Assembly: GCA_963693315.1 (NCBI GenBank)
Contig: OY856188.1
Coordinates: 101,620,462-101,684,461, forward strand
Source of the DNA: Diogma glabrata
Lineage: Eukaryota; Arthropoda; Insecta; Diptera; Cylindrotomidae
Length of the DNA: 64,000 nt
Direction of reading: 5' to 3'
Within the stretch, counting starts at the first letter, position 1; every line of letters starts with the position of its first letter. Under the pieces are notes generated by a model. It did not search any database, had not been told where the DNA came from, and worked only from the letters and a program-made list of their open reading frames with translations. The position numbers and the translations under genes were made by a program. Shown in pieces: positions 1-9,704 of the stretch.

Positions 1-164
1 AGTTTAGTGTACATAAATTGGAGACCCTGGAATTTATTGTAAGGAAAAACGGAAGCTGCTGTAATTTGATGACAAATAAAGTTTGAGATTCTGTTAACTA
101 AAGATCTGTCTTTTACTGTCGTGTTTGTTCAATAATCTAAAAGAACCAACGAAGAGTCGTTACA
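1..164 (+). repeat. Partial 5' LTR of gypsy element 1
   Basis: The first 164 bases match 3740-3903 base for base by eye, so this is the 3' portion of the 5' LTR, cut by the window edge. It ends in ACA, the usual LTR end, and is followed by a primer-binding site. The identity points to a recent insertion, although the internal region is damaged. Confidence 0.92.
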
Positions 165-165
165 G

Positions 166-181
166 TGGTGTCAGAAGTGGG
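166..181 (+). other. Primer-binding site, tRNA-Leu type
   Basis: The sequence TGGTGTCAGAAGTGGG starts two bases after the LTR end. Its reverse complement ends in the CCA of a charged tRNA. It fits the 3' end of animal tRNA-Leu (CAG/CAA isoacceptors) as I remember it. The same motif follows the 5' LTR of element 2, and a close variant is used by the - strand element near 42.8 kb. Confidence 0.75.
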
Positions 182-193
182 ATTATTGAAACA

Positions 194-3100
194 ATGGTCA
201 GGACAGTTAATATTAGTGATCTCAGCCAGACCCAGCTGAAGGACGAGTTGAGGAAGAGGAATGCTCCGATCCATGGAACGAAGGCAGAACTTGCAGTCCG
301 GCTGCGTAAAGTTTTAGAAGAAGCAGGTGAAAACACAGACGTCATAGAAATAGAGCAGGAAGAAGTTCCGGCTCAGAATGCCCCAGCAATTGATCCGATG
401 ATGGCGTTGATGAAAGAAATGATGGCACAGCAGCAACAACAACTTGCTGATATGATCGCCAAACAAGGAAACAATCTGATGGCTCGACAAGAGAAACAGG
501 CAGCAGAACAAAAAGTTCTGGCAGCAGAACAAAAAGTAGAGCAACAACAACAACTTGCTGATATGATGGCCCGACAAGAAAAACAGGCAGCAGAACAAAA
601 AGTAGAGCAACGATAACAATTTGCTGATATGATGGCGAAGCAAGAAAGTCTACGTGAAGTAATCGAGTCACGTATATCCAGTGCAGAGGTGAAAATCAAC
701 AACGTGGAAAGGGAGCTGCGGAAAGTTACCGAAGAACATGAAGAGAAATTACGCAAACTTTCAAGTGAATTACGTCAAGAAATAGCACAAGGGAAGTCCG
801 GTAACATGATCAATCCATCAACTACTTCAGCCCCAGCTAGAGTGAAAACACCCGCATTTGATGGATCTACATCGTATCAGATATTTAAGATGCAATTTGA
901 GATAGCAACAACTGGGGTTGATCACCAGCAAAAAGCAAACGCGCTTATATTGGCATTGAAGGGACCTGCTGCTGAAATCTTGCAGACACTATCAGCGACA
1001 GAGCGTGATTACTGCAGGCTAATGGAGGCCTTAGAAGTAAGATATGGGGAAAGTCATATGCAAGCTCTCCATCGCATGCAGCTCAAAACACGAAAACAAG
1101 GAGTCAGCGAAACTTTGCAAGAATTAGAGGCTGACATTGTGAGACTGGTTAATCTGTCATATCCAAACTATAACGCTGAACACCGATACGAACTGGCAGC
1201 TGATACATTCATCAATGCTCTTCGAGATGTACAAATGAGAAATCAGCTGTATCTAAGCGGAAAGAAACTACCTGCGGAAGTCTTAGCATTGGCCCTACAA
1301 ATGGAAGCCGGAAAAAGAGCGTATGGCTCAGATAGAGTACGTCAGATGGAAGTTGCTGAGGAACCACTGAAAGCAGCGCTTGATGAAGTGATCATGCGTG
1401 TCAAAAGTTTGGAAGATAAACCTGAACGAAATCAACGAAGTAGATCTAGCAGAGTAAGATGCTGGAACTGTGGGAACCTAGGGCACATCAGACTGGAATG
1501 CAAAACACGAGTAGCAGCAAAAGAAGGAGTAGTTCCAGTCCAGACGATGAACCTCTCAAACAAGCAAGTGGATGTTAAAAAGGAAGGAGATTGCCGTGTT
1601 GAACACCGTAAGAAAAGGATACAAAGGGAATGCAAAACAATAATAGCTGCAAAAGAAGGAGTAGTACCAGTCCGGTTGATGAATCTTTCAAACAAGCAAG
1701 TGGATGTCAAAAAGGCAGGAGATTTCCACGTTGAACACCGTAAGAAAGGGATACATTGTAACGCCGACGATCGTTCAAGAAAACCCTGTATTGAGGAGCG
1801 CAAGTCATGTAGCAGGACTGAGAGAAGTCAAGCAATGACAGTGAAACAAATTAAGTTCCAAACTCCTGACGATTGGTGTACCGAGGCAATGAAAAGAGAG
1901 CAGCAAAAGGATCCAGCTATGGCACCGATATTGAAATGGAAAACCGAGGGGAGGCGACCGGAGTGGAAAGAGGTAGCACCTTTAAGTACGGAGGTGAAAT
2001 GCTACTGGGCGCAATGGGACTCACTATTGATGGATAACGGGATACTTAAAAGAAAATGGGAGTCCGCTGATGGAAAGAAAGCGTTAGAGCAACTGGTGTT
2101 GCCATCAAGTCGAGTAGAAGAGGTACTGGGAAAACTGCATGGAAGTATTTCTGGAGGACACCTGGGAGTCAATAAAACCCTAGCTAAAGTAAGGGAGAGG
2201 TTTTATTGGGTAAGGTATCGAACCGACGTAGAGCAATGGTGTCGGCGATGTGATACTTGTACGGCGAGCAAAGGACCAAAAACTAGAACTCGAGGAGAGA
2301 TGCAACAGTACAATGTGGGTGCCCCAATGGAGAGAATTGCTATAGACATCGCGGGGCCATTTCCGGAAACGACAAAGGGTAACAAATACATCATGGTGGT
2401 CATTGATTACTTTACAAAATGGCCGGAAGCTTATGCAATACCGAACCAGGAAGCAGTTACGGTCGCGGAAACATTAGTCAATGAATGGGTTTGCAGATAT
2501 GGAACACCGCTCGAGTTGCATACCGACCAGGGAAGGAATTTCGAATCTCAACTGATGGAAGAGCTGTGCAGAACACTCGGCATTAGAAAAACACGAACTA
2601 CACCTATGAACCCGCAGTCAGATGGCATGGTAGAACGATTCAACTAAACCATGGAAGAACATTTGTCAAAGGTAGTAGAAGCCAACCAAAGAAATTGGGA
2701 CAAGGATCTTCCGTTATTCTTGATGGCCTATCGTAGCGCAGTGCACGATACGACAAGTGAAACGCCAGCGAATATCATGTTCGGAAGAGAACTTCATCTT
2801 CCTAGTGACATCGAGTTTGGCATCCCTGAAAGTCTGGTATCCACGAAAACAGATTATGTGGGACAACTAAGGGAGAAGATGAATAAAATCCATCAGCAGG
2901 TTCGAGACCACATTAAGATTGCCAGTGACAAAATGAAAACCAGGTACGACATAAATGCAAATAGTGGCGGTTTTCAAGAAGGAGAATTGGTATGGCTATA
3001 CAACCCCAGAAGAACTAAGGGAAGATCACCCAAGCTGCAGCCAGATTGGGAAGGCCCATATAAAATAATCAAACGAATTAATGATGTCATCTACCGCACA

Positions 3101-3209
3101 AAAGGGACCCCGTACCAAGATGAAAGTGATACATCTGCAAAGGTTGGCACCGTACCAAGGTAACAGCACCAATGCGATCTCTGATATTGTTCGGGACGAA
3201 CAAAACTAA
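194..3209 (+). pseudogene. Gypsy gag-integrase remnant lacking protease and RT
   Basis: The frame starts at the ATG at 194 with a SAP-like domain (residues about 5-45), followed by a Q/K/E-rich coiled coil, a retroviral-type gag capsid region and one CCHC knuckle (CWNCGNLGHIRLEC, near 1461-1502). Protease, reverse transcriptase and most of RNase H are missing. The frame passes directly to the RNase H tail and integrase, which has an HHCC zinc domain and the D, D and E motifs DIAGPF, HTDQG and MVERF. Two in-frame stops interrupt one frame: TAA at 614, apparently one base change in a CAA run, and TAA at 2645 just after the catalytic Glu. A frameshift near 3100 ends the 3163 frame early; shifting frame restores a family-like C-terminus to a stop at 3209. 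It could only move with proteins supplied by an intact relative. Confidence 0.88.
1496..1759 (+). repeat. Two 132-bp tandem repeats at the pol-deletion junction
   Basis: Two head-to-tail copies (1496-1627 and 1628-1759) encode 44 residues each, starting at ECKT. Each copy combines a piece resembling the linker before RT (motif NLSNKQVDVKK, compare NLSDKIKTLKK in element 2) with a piece resembling the end of RNase H (VEHRKK, compare IEHRRG). The repeat therefore carries the scar of the internal deletion, later duplicated. Confidence 0.8.
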
Positions 3210-3220
3210 ATGGAGGGCAA

Positions 3221-3903
3221 TGTAATAAACTTCGTCCAGAATGGGTTAATTTTATTTACTCATTCATTAATTAAAAGTTAACTCCTTTTTTCAATCTTTT
3301 ACTTGTATTGCAAATTGTATTGCATAAATTAATGTAAATTAAATTTGTTATACAAATGTTTACATTAATGAATTAAAAGGAGTTACCTAATACATTTTGC
3401 ATAAATTAAATTTGAGTTCGCTAATACAAATGCAAGTATAAATGAAAACAGGTGTGGCCTATTTCAGATGTACGGACTGTATTGATGTAGTATTGATTTC
3501 TAGTGGATTATAGAAGTTTCGATTTATTTATTTTTCGATATAAATAAGCAAACAAAAATATCAGATAGTCAGTTCTACTTTTGCAATTAAAAGTGTTTAT
3601 AAATATTCGCAAGTTTAAGGAATAATCGGTGGTACTTGAGCCTGGGTACTAATAGTGAAAGAATCTGAACTTGGTGGAATAGTAAATACAGATTTTACGA
3701 TTCCGAATATTATTGATTCAAATTGTGGAAAAGCGGTGAAGTTTAGTGTACATAAATTGGAGACCCTGGAATTTATTGTAAGGAAAAACGGAAGCTGCTG
3801 TAATTTGATGACAAATAAAGTTTGAGATTCTGTTAACTAAAGATCTGTCTTTTACTGTCGTGTTTGTTCAATAATCTAAAAGAACCAACGAAGAGTCGTT
3901 ACA
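3221..3903 (+). repeat. 3' LTR of gypsy element 1 (683 bp)
   Basis: It begins TGTAATAAAC directly after a purine-rich tract (about 3208-3220, the polypurine primer site) and ends GTTACA. Its last 164 bases equal the start of the window. It lies inside an older hAT fragment on the right. The left target duplication is outside the window. Confidence 0.88.
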
Positions 3904-4317
3904 ATATCATCGATTTTATTTTGAATGACTTTAGACACGATTGAAATTAGTTCATTCTGAATGCTTTTATGCAAATATTTGTTTTGTGTCTCATTATTAG
4001 TTATCCGTCGTCGGTGTTCTGAAAGAACATTGTCAAATTCAGCAATTGCTTCTACTAATTTGAAAAAATTACCATTATTTTTGTCGTATAACCTGTCTGA
4101 CCCACCCCTGAATGCCAAAGATTGCATTGAAAGACATTTTACAAAAAAAATATAAAAATTTTTACACAGTGAAAAAAATATTTTTGGTAATAAATTTCGG
4201 TTATTAAAATATTTATTTTATTATTTTAAATTTATTTTTATTAATTGGGTTTTGGCGCCCTCCAATTTTAGCGCCCCGTCAAACTGCTCGTACTGCTCCA
4301 TGGAAGCGCCGGCCCTG
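3904..4317 (-). pseudogene. hAT (ZMYM/DUF4371-type) transposon fragment
   Basis: Read on the - strand, the fragment begins at 4317 with CAGGGCCGGCGC, a hAT-style terminus. From 4127 it encodes about 75 residues typical of DUF4371 transposase-like proteins, including LAFRGGSDRLYDKNNGNF, a conserved AEFD and IQNELI. The frame is cut at 3904 by the LTR of gypsy element 1, and its last residues are LTR sequence. Only about 190 bp separate terminus and domain, so the N-terminal zinc-finger part is already gone. It is inserted in the LINE fragment that follows. Confidence 0.8.
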
Positions 4318-4753
4318 GCAAGTCATTAATATAAATTATGAAAAGAAGGGGTCCTAATAGCGAGCACCATGGAACACCATGTTTAATACTTAATGAAGCG
4401 CTTATAGAGTCAGATATTTTCACATATTGTGGTCTATTGGACAGGTACGATTCAAATAATTTGAGTTCATTAGAAGCTATGCCAATTTTTTTGAGTTTGT
4501 ATAAAAGCAATCTAAAACATATTGTATCGAATGCCTTTTAAAGGTCGATAAATAAACATGCTGTATATAGTTTCTTATCTAACCCAGCTTTGATTTTGAG
4601 AATCAGTTGACTTACAGCTGCTAGTGTACTACAGCCTCGAATGAACCCAAATGAACTCAATGAATGAACCCAAAACCCAACCCGATTTTCATTTATTATT
4701 TGATTAGTTATACGGTATTTATCTAAGCGTTTATAAATGACTATTTCCATACG
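4318..4753 (-). pseudogene. LINE reverse transcriptase fragment
   Basis: On the - strand, two frames cover contiguous RT motifs: an N-terminal stretch with GCSTLAAVSQLI, then FIDL, YLSNRPQYVKI and the motif before the active site (GVPxxSxLGPLLFIIYINDL, usually GVPQGSVLGP). It stops exactly at the hAT terminus at 4317, so the hAT jumped into it. A small local duplication near 4640-4680 disrupts the frame after RVGF. It is jockey/CR1-like; the clade is not resolved by eye. Confidence 0.8.
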
Positions 4754-4808
4754 TTAAAGTCAAAATTCTGTGAAACAATTTAACATCTTTATTTTTATAT
4801 TATTACAG

Positions 4809-4952
4809 TTAAAAAAAAGCGAACCCGAAGCGAAATCAAAGGAAGAAATTACCCTGCAAGACAATTCAAATGATAAAATTGAAATTCAGGAAAAAAATAT
4901 AAAAACTGAGAAGGTTGAAATGTTGCAAACAGAAAATGAAGATACAATTTTG
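4809..4952 (+). CDS. Orphan linker exon (type C) of a zinc-finger gene
   Basis: A polypyrimidine tract and TTACAG precede 48 phase-0 codons that end at TTG|gtaaaa, so the exon is symmetric (0-0). It is highly charged (LKKSEPEAKSKEE, then many K/E/D/N) with no fold visible. Size, phase and composition match the C exons at 54043 (42 codons) and 55709 (43 codons). The next family exon downstream is the terminal D exon at 9190, which agrees with the C-D order of the intact gene. Its upstream finger exons are absent, probably lost or outside the window beyond gypsy element 1. It is probably a pseudo-exon or the tail of a broken paralogue. Confidence 0.62.
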
Positions 4953-4968
4953 GTAAAATTTTGTTTTT

Positions 4969-5181
4969 CGGCTAACGGCTGTAAAGTTTAACTTTACTGC
5001 CGCTGGTGAGTAGCTAAAGTCTTACTTTTTAGCCGGCGGCTGCAAAAGTGACGTCATTTTTACTTTTTCTGCCGGCGGCTGTAAAGTAACTTCCATATTT
5101 TTACGGCGGCTGTAAAGTAATTTTCATATTTTTACGGCGGCTGTAAAGTAATTTTCATATTTTTACGGCGGCAGTAAAGTA
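4969..5181 (+). repeat. GGCGGCTGTAAAG tandem repeat tract
   Basis: From about 5073 a 31-bp unit (ACGGCGGCTGTAAAG plus a T-rich tail) repeats three to four times. Looser copies and inverted copies (CTTTACTGCCGC) precede it from 4969. The tract is GC-rich islands in AT-rich DNA, just after the orphan exon donor. Confidence 0.75.
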
Positions 5182-5353
5182 AAATAAAATGATATTATTA
5201 ATTTGTTCAAAACAGAATGCATTTCAGTTCATTTTAATGAATAAAAATAAAAAAAAATTAATTTCAGAAAATTTATTACCTAAAACATATTTTTAAAAAA
5301 TTTGATGCATTAATTTCATATTTTTAAACAAATTTAAACGTTTGCCGAAAAAA

Positions 5354-5486
5354 TAGTGTATTGAATTCGGAGCTAAAGTGACTTTTTGTGTTTCGTCTAT
5401 AATTGTCGGCCTCCCTACGGTCGGCCGCCAAACTATAGACTCAACACAAAAAGTACGACTTTAGCTCCTAATTCAATAATATACTA
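5354..5486. repeat. Foldback palindrome, 133 bp
   Basis: TAGTGTATTGAATTCGGAGC at the left is mirrored by GCTCCTAATTCAATAATATACTA at the right, with further pairing of TTTTTGTGTT and AACACAAAAA around a GC-rich loop near 5410-5430. It resembles a snap-back MITE. No coding content. Confidence 0.7.
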
Positions 5487-6805
5487 TTATGTTATTATTT
5501 TTATTACAAACCTCATTAACGGATTATGTACTTTATATTTGGCATGCTCGACTTAGATGTTTTTCGATTCACTTTATATATAATTTACACTGCTTGTCGT
5601 CTGCACTTGGATTGGCACTATATGTTGTGATTTTGGTAGGTTTCAACTCCAATTCCGGTACTTACAGGGTCCCATAATATACCACATTTAATTCAATAAT
5701 GTACTACATTTAATTCAATAATTAACTCGCAATATTATTCTAACAGCTAGGTAAAATTTCGAATTTCTAATTCAGTCTATTCCTGCCGATCGATATTATA
5801 AATTTGTTTTTCTACTACCCAACATAAAAAATCTTCTTTCGATGTTTGTTCATTGAATCGAAAACTTCTTTTTCGTAACCGGTGATAAAAAAAACCTATA
5901 CGAATTACTTTCGTACCTAGTGACGAAAGTAATTTTTTAAAAGCCATTTATTTTCTAATTTCTTAACTAGAATAAACCACCCTAGAATACCCGTTAAGAC
6001 AATCAATTGATTGAATGAAATAATTTTGTTAGTGTTAATTTGGCTCTGTTTGGAGGATGACGTTAATTTATTTTTGAATTATTTACGGACAATTTACATT
6101 AAAATTATAAAAATAATAATAGTTAAATATATAATATTCATATGTTCTTTTTAAATAGGTATGATAAAAAACAGTTGGTGTTAATATATTTTTAAAAAGT
6201 ATTATTTCACCTATTTATTTAACAAAAATGAAAAAAAAATATTTATTTTACGTAAAATAATTTAGGTTGTGTTAAAATATATCAAGAATTTACGTAACGT
6301 CATACCCATTCAAAAACTAAATCAAAACTGATATTTTTATTTTAGAAATCTGAAATCTGAATTTGATTTTGTTTATGACAAAGTACAAACCGTCTTTAGT
6401 TATAAGCCTACTAGACGCAAAATTCAAAAAACAATAAACCTTCAAAGATGTATTATTTAATGATTTTAAGAACTTTAGAGTAAATAGAATAATAATATAG
6501 GATTTTGTAGTGTAAATAGAATAAAAATATAACATCATGAATAACTATATGTATGGAAATGTAAAAAATTAACGAAAAAAACAGTAAGGCTTGTAATTAA
6601 AGACAGCTACGTCTTTGACATAAAAATTGAATAATTTATTCATATTGAGTCATCTATTTTTTAATAGCAGAAATATAAATACACATATACAATTTTAATT
6701 TGTAACAGTGTATGTTCTAAAAAATGAATTGTATGTAATTATAAATGAAAATGTTTAAAGATTAATAATAATTTTAAAAAAAGTAGTAGAAAAAGTACAG
6801 TCTTC

Positions 6806-6912
6806 TACTCGCCGAAAATCATATTTTGAATCTCGCGACCATTACCAACCTCAGCTATCGCCTCGGCTGGTAAACTGCCCTCTCGTTTCAAAATATGTTG
6901 TTTCCGGCATCG
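6806..6912. repeat. Foldback palindrome, copy 1
   Basis: GCCGAAAATCATATTTTGA is mirrored by TCAAAATATGTTGTTTCCGGC, with a GC-richer loop around GCTATCGCCTCGG. A second copy lies at about 9010-9115 as part of the segmental duplication. It is probably an old snap-back MITE. Confidence 0.65.
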
Positions 6913-7474
6913 TTGAAGAATATACTATTTTCCACTATCCATCTTAAAAAATCTACTTGCGATGTTTGTTCATTGCATCGAAAATTTCTTTTTCGTCGCC
7001 AGTGATAAAAAAAACCTATACAAATTACTTTCGTACCTAGTGACGAAAGTAATTTTTTAAAAGCCATCTATTTTCTAATTTCTTAACTAGAATAAATCAT
7101 CCTAGAACATCCGTTAAGAGAATCAATTAATTGAATGAAATAATTTTTTAGTGCTAATTTGTCTTTCTTGGGAAGATGACGTTAATTAATTTTAGAATTA
7201 TTTACATTAAAAATGTAAAAATAATATAATAGTTAACTATATAAGATTCACATATTCTTTTTAAATAGTATGGTAACAAACAGTTGGTGTTAAGATATTT
7301 AAAAAACATGATTTCACCTATTTATTTAAGACAAACGAAAAAAAATATTTATTTACATAAAATATTTTACGTTGTTTTAAAATATATCAGGAATTTACGT
7401 AACGTCATCCACATATAAAAACTAAATCAAAACTGTTGTTTTTATTTTAGACTTGACTTTGTATATTAGAAACT

Positions 7475-8485
7475 GGGGCCTTACTATTGATTTCGATCGT
7501 CTTCGTTTTTTGATCGTTTTATTATAATCGTACTATTGCTTTCGATCGTTTACAGTCGGTCGATACTTATCGACTAGGATCGAAAATTTTATAACATATA
7601 TTTCATCACTGTTTATTTTCGACTGTCATCGAATCAAAACAAAACAAAAATCTTGTGAAACAAGAATACAAAAAACAAAAATCTTGTGTATGAAAATATG
7701 TTCATAAATTTCATAAAAATAATTAAATTAATTTTATTAATTATTCATTAAAATAATTTTATTAATTAAAAATTTATTTATTAATATAAAATTTATTTAT
7801 TTATTATTTATTAATATAAATATAAAATTTATTTATTAAAAATGTTTGACGTTTTGACATTTTTGACACAAAAATAGTTCTAAAATATTACATTTTATGA
7901 TGGTAATACCTGATATAATATAGTACTAAATTTATGTTGTTGATCGAAATCAATAGTACGTCAATTTTCGACGGTCGTTCAGATAGAGACGATAATAAAC
8001 GATGTCGATATAGCATCCGTCGAAATCAATAGTAAGGCCCCATATTTCATCACTGTTTATTTTCGACTGTCATCGAATCAAAACAAAACAAAAATCTTGT
8101 GAAACAAGAATACAAAAAACAAAAATCTTGTGTATGAAAATATGTTCATAAATTTCATAAAAATAATTAAATTAATTTTATTAATTATTCATTAAAATAA
8201 TTTTATTAATTAAAAATTTATTTATTAATATAAAATTTATTTATTTATTATTTATTAATATAAATATAAAATTTATTTATTAAAAATGTTTGACGTTTTG
8301 ACATTTTTGACACAAAAATAGTTCTAAAATATTACATTTTATGATGGTAATACCTGATATAATATAGTACTAAATTTATGTTGTTGATCGAAATCAATAG
8401 TACGTCAATTTTCGACGGTCGTTCAGATAGAGACGATAATAAAAGATGTCGATATAGCATCCGTCGAAATCAATAGTAAGGCCCC
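7475..8485. mobile_element. TIR element GGGGCCTTACTATTG with internal duplication
   Basis: Ends are inverted repeats of about 22 bp (GGGGCCTTACTATTGATTTC and its complement). A right-hand segment is duplicated in tandem: 7595-8040 and 8041-8485 differ at very few positions by eye. The duplicated segment includes the right terminus. It interrupts copy 2 of the segmental duplication, between sequences adjacent in copy 1. There is no transposase, and I cannot define the target duplication, so the superfamily is unassigned. Confidence 0.75.
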
Positions 8486-8704
8486 TGTCTTTAGTTATAA
8501 GCCTACTAGACGAAAAATGCAAAAAACAATAAACCTTTAAAGATGTGTTATTTAACGATTTTAGGGACTTTATAGACCAAATAAAATAAAATTATAGAAT
8601 TTTGTAGTGTGAATAGAATAAATATATGTATATGTATACAGTTGACGATTTTTTTTGTACGAAAGGACAATCAGGCTTGTAACTAAAGACGGTTTTATTT
8701 GTAA

Positions 8705-8831
8705 AGGCTTGAAACCACATACAACAGAAACAGAAACAGAATTCCATACAAATTTTACAGAAACCGAATTTTTATCTGTCAAATTTGTATGAAATTCTGT
8801 TTCTGTTTCTGTTGTATGCGAATGCCCGGCT
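8705..8831. mobile_element. Short Harbinger-type MITE (AGCCGGGC family)
   Basis: Flanked by TAA on both sides (8702-8704 and 8832-8834). The right end reads GAATGCCCGGCT and the interior carries ACAGAAACAGAAACAG and its complement, so nearly the whole element folds back. It is the same family as 58591-59032 and 59099-59566. The 3-bp TAA duplication suits PIF/Harbinger mobilisation. Confidence 0.75.
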
Positions 8832-9189
8832 TAACATAGAAATTGGATAATTTATTCATATTGAGTCATCTATATTTTAATAGCAGAAATATAAATTTAA
8901 AGCTTTTGTTCGGATGTTTTAAAATTTGAATTGTATGTAATTTTAAATGAAAATGCTTAATAATTAATAATAATTTTTAAAAAAGTAGTAGAAAAAGTAC
9001 AGTTTTCTACTCGCCGAAAATCATATTTTGAATCTCGCGACCATTACCAACCTCGGCTATCGCCTCGGCTGATAAACTGTCCTCTCGCTTCAAAATATGT
9101 TGTTTTCGGCATCGTTTAAAAATATACTATTTGATGATAACACCATGACGAAAAAAAGGTATTTATTTCCATTATTTTTTTATTTTCAG

Positions 9190-9288
9190 CTTAAAACTGA
9201 AGAAACAGTTTCTGCCGGGTCTTACATCAACAGTTTTAGGGAAGCGATTTGCAAAGAAGAAGTAATTCTGCCTGACGACAACATTTAA
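9190..9288 (+). CDS. Orphan terminal exon (type D) of a zinc-finger gene
   Basis: A T-rich tract and TTTTCAG precede 32 phase-0 codons and a TAA. The protein starts LKTEETVS and ends with FREAICKEEVILPDD plus NI. This tail matches the terminal exon at 56812 (FVESICKEELIIDD) and the one at 11374 (LVESIYKGELILED). An AATAAA lies 82 bp after the stop. Copy number, splice signals and polyA signal support a real 3' exon of a paralogous gene. Its body appears lost, so function now is doubtful. Confidence 0.68.
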   Translation, partial: LKTEETVSAGSYINSFREAICKEEVILPDDNI

Positions 9289-9369
9289 ATTGAATTTTGA
9301 AAACAATTTTCTAGATTATTGTTACAGTTATAGCAAAATCATAAAGTGATTTTTAAATTAGTTTTTGTG

Positions 9370-9375
9370 AATAAA
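9370..9375 (+). terminator. Polyadenylation signal AATAAA
   Basis: Canonical hexamer downstream of the terminal exon stop at 9288, in a T-rich 3' UTR. It is consistent with the end of the orphan gene copy. Confidence 0.5.
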
Positions 9376-9389
9376 GTTTTAAGTGTTAT

Positions 9390-9669
9390 TGAGTAGAAAT
9401 ATTTTGTGTATTATTTTGAACGTTGTGTTACTGAAAATTTCTACAATCAACCGTTAGAGTTTCTGAACCTGTTGAAAGAATATTCTAATTAGGATTATTG
9501 TTTGCTGTATTGTTTTCCTGTTGTTGTGGAACAATTAAGGAGTAAAATAGTTAATAAAACCTGGTGTTTGTGCTTACTAATCAGTGATCGAACTCGGAAG
9601 AGAATTGGGAATTGCGTTTATCGAATTGTGAGTAAGGCCAGTTCGAAGTAAGGTTGGAAAAACGCAACA
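9390..9669 (+). repeat. Probable decayed LTR
   Basis: The stretch ends GCAACA and is followed at 9671 by TGGTGACAGCGGCGGGA, which has the position and TGG start of a primer-binding site. A decayed gag follows at 9705. The left border is uncertain and no second LTR is found, so this is inferred from position. Confidence 0.45.
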
Positions 9670-9704
9670 TTGGTGACAGCGGCGGGATTAGTTAGCTGTT
9701 TATA

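Larger units (their letters stand above)
5797..9140. repeat. Tandem segmental duplication (two copies)
   Basis: About 1.1 kb is repeated head to tail. Copy 1 is about 5797-6930 and copy 2 about 6931-9140. Landmarks recur in order: TACCTAGTGACGAAAG (5914 and about 7035), the TTTACGTAACGTCAT stretch (6290 and 7395), GTCTTTAGTTATAAGCCTACTAGACG (6391 and 8487) and the TCGCCGAAAATCATATTTTG palindrome (about 6810 and 9012). Copy 2 is longer because it holds the insertions at 7475-8485 and 8705-8831. No gene is visible in either copy. Confidence 0.8.
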
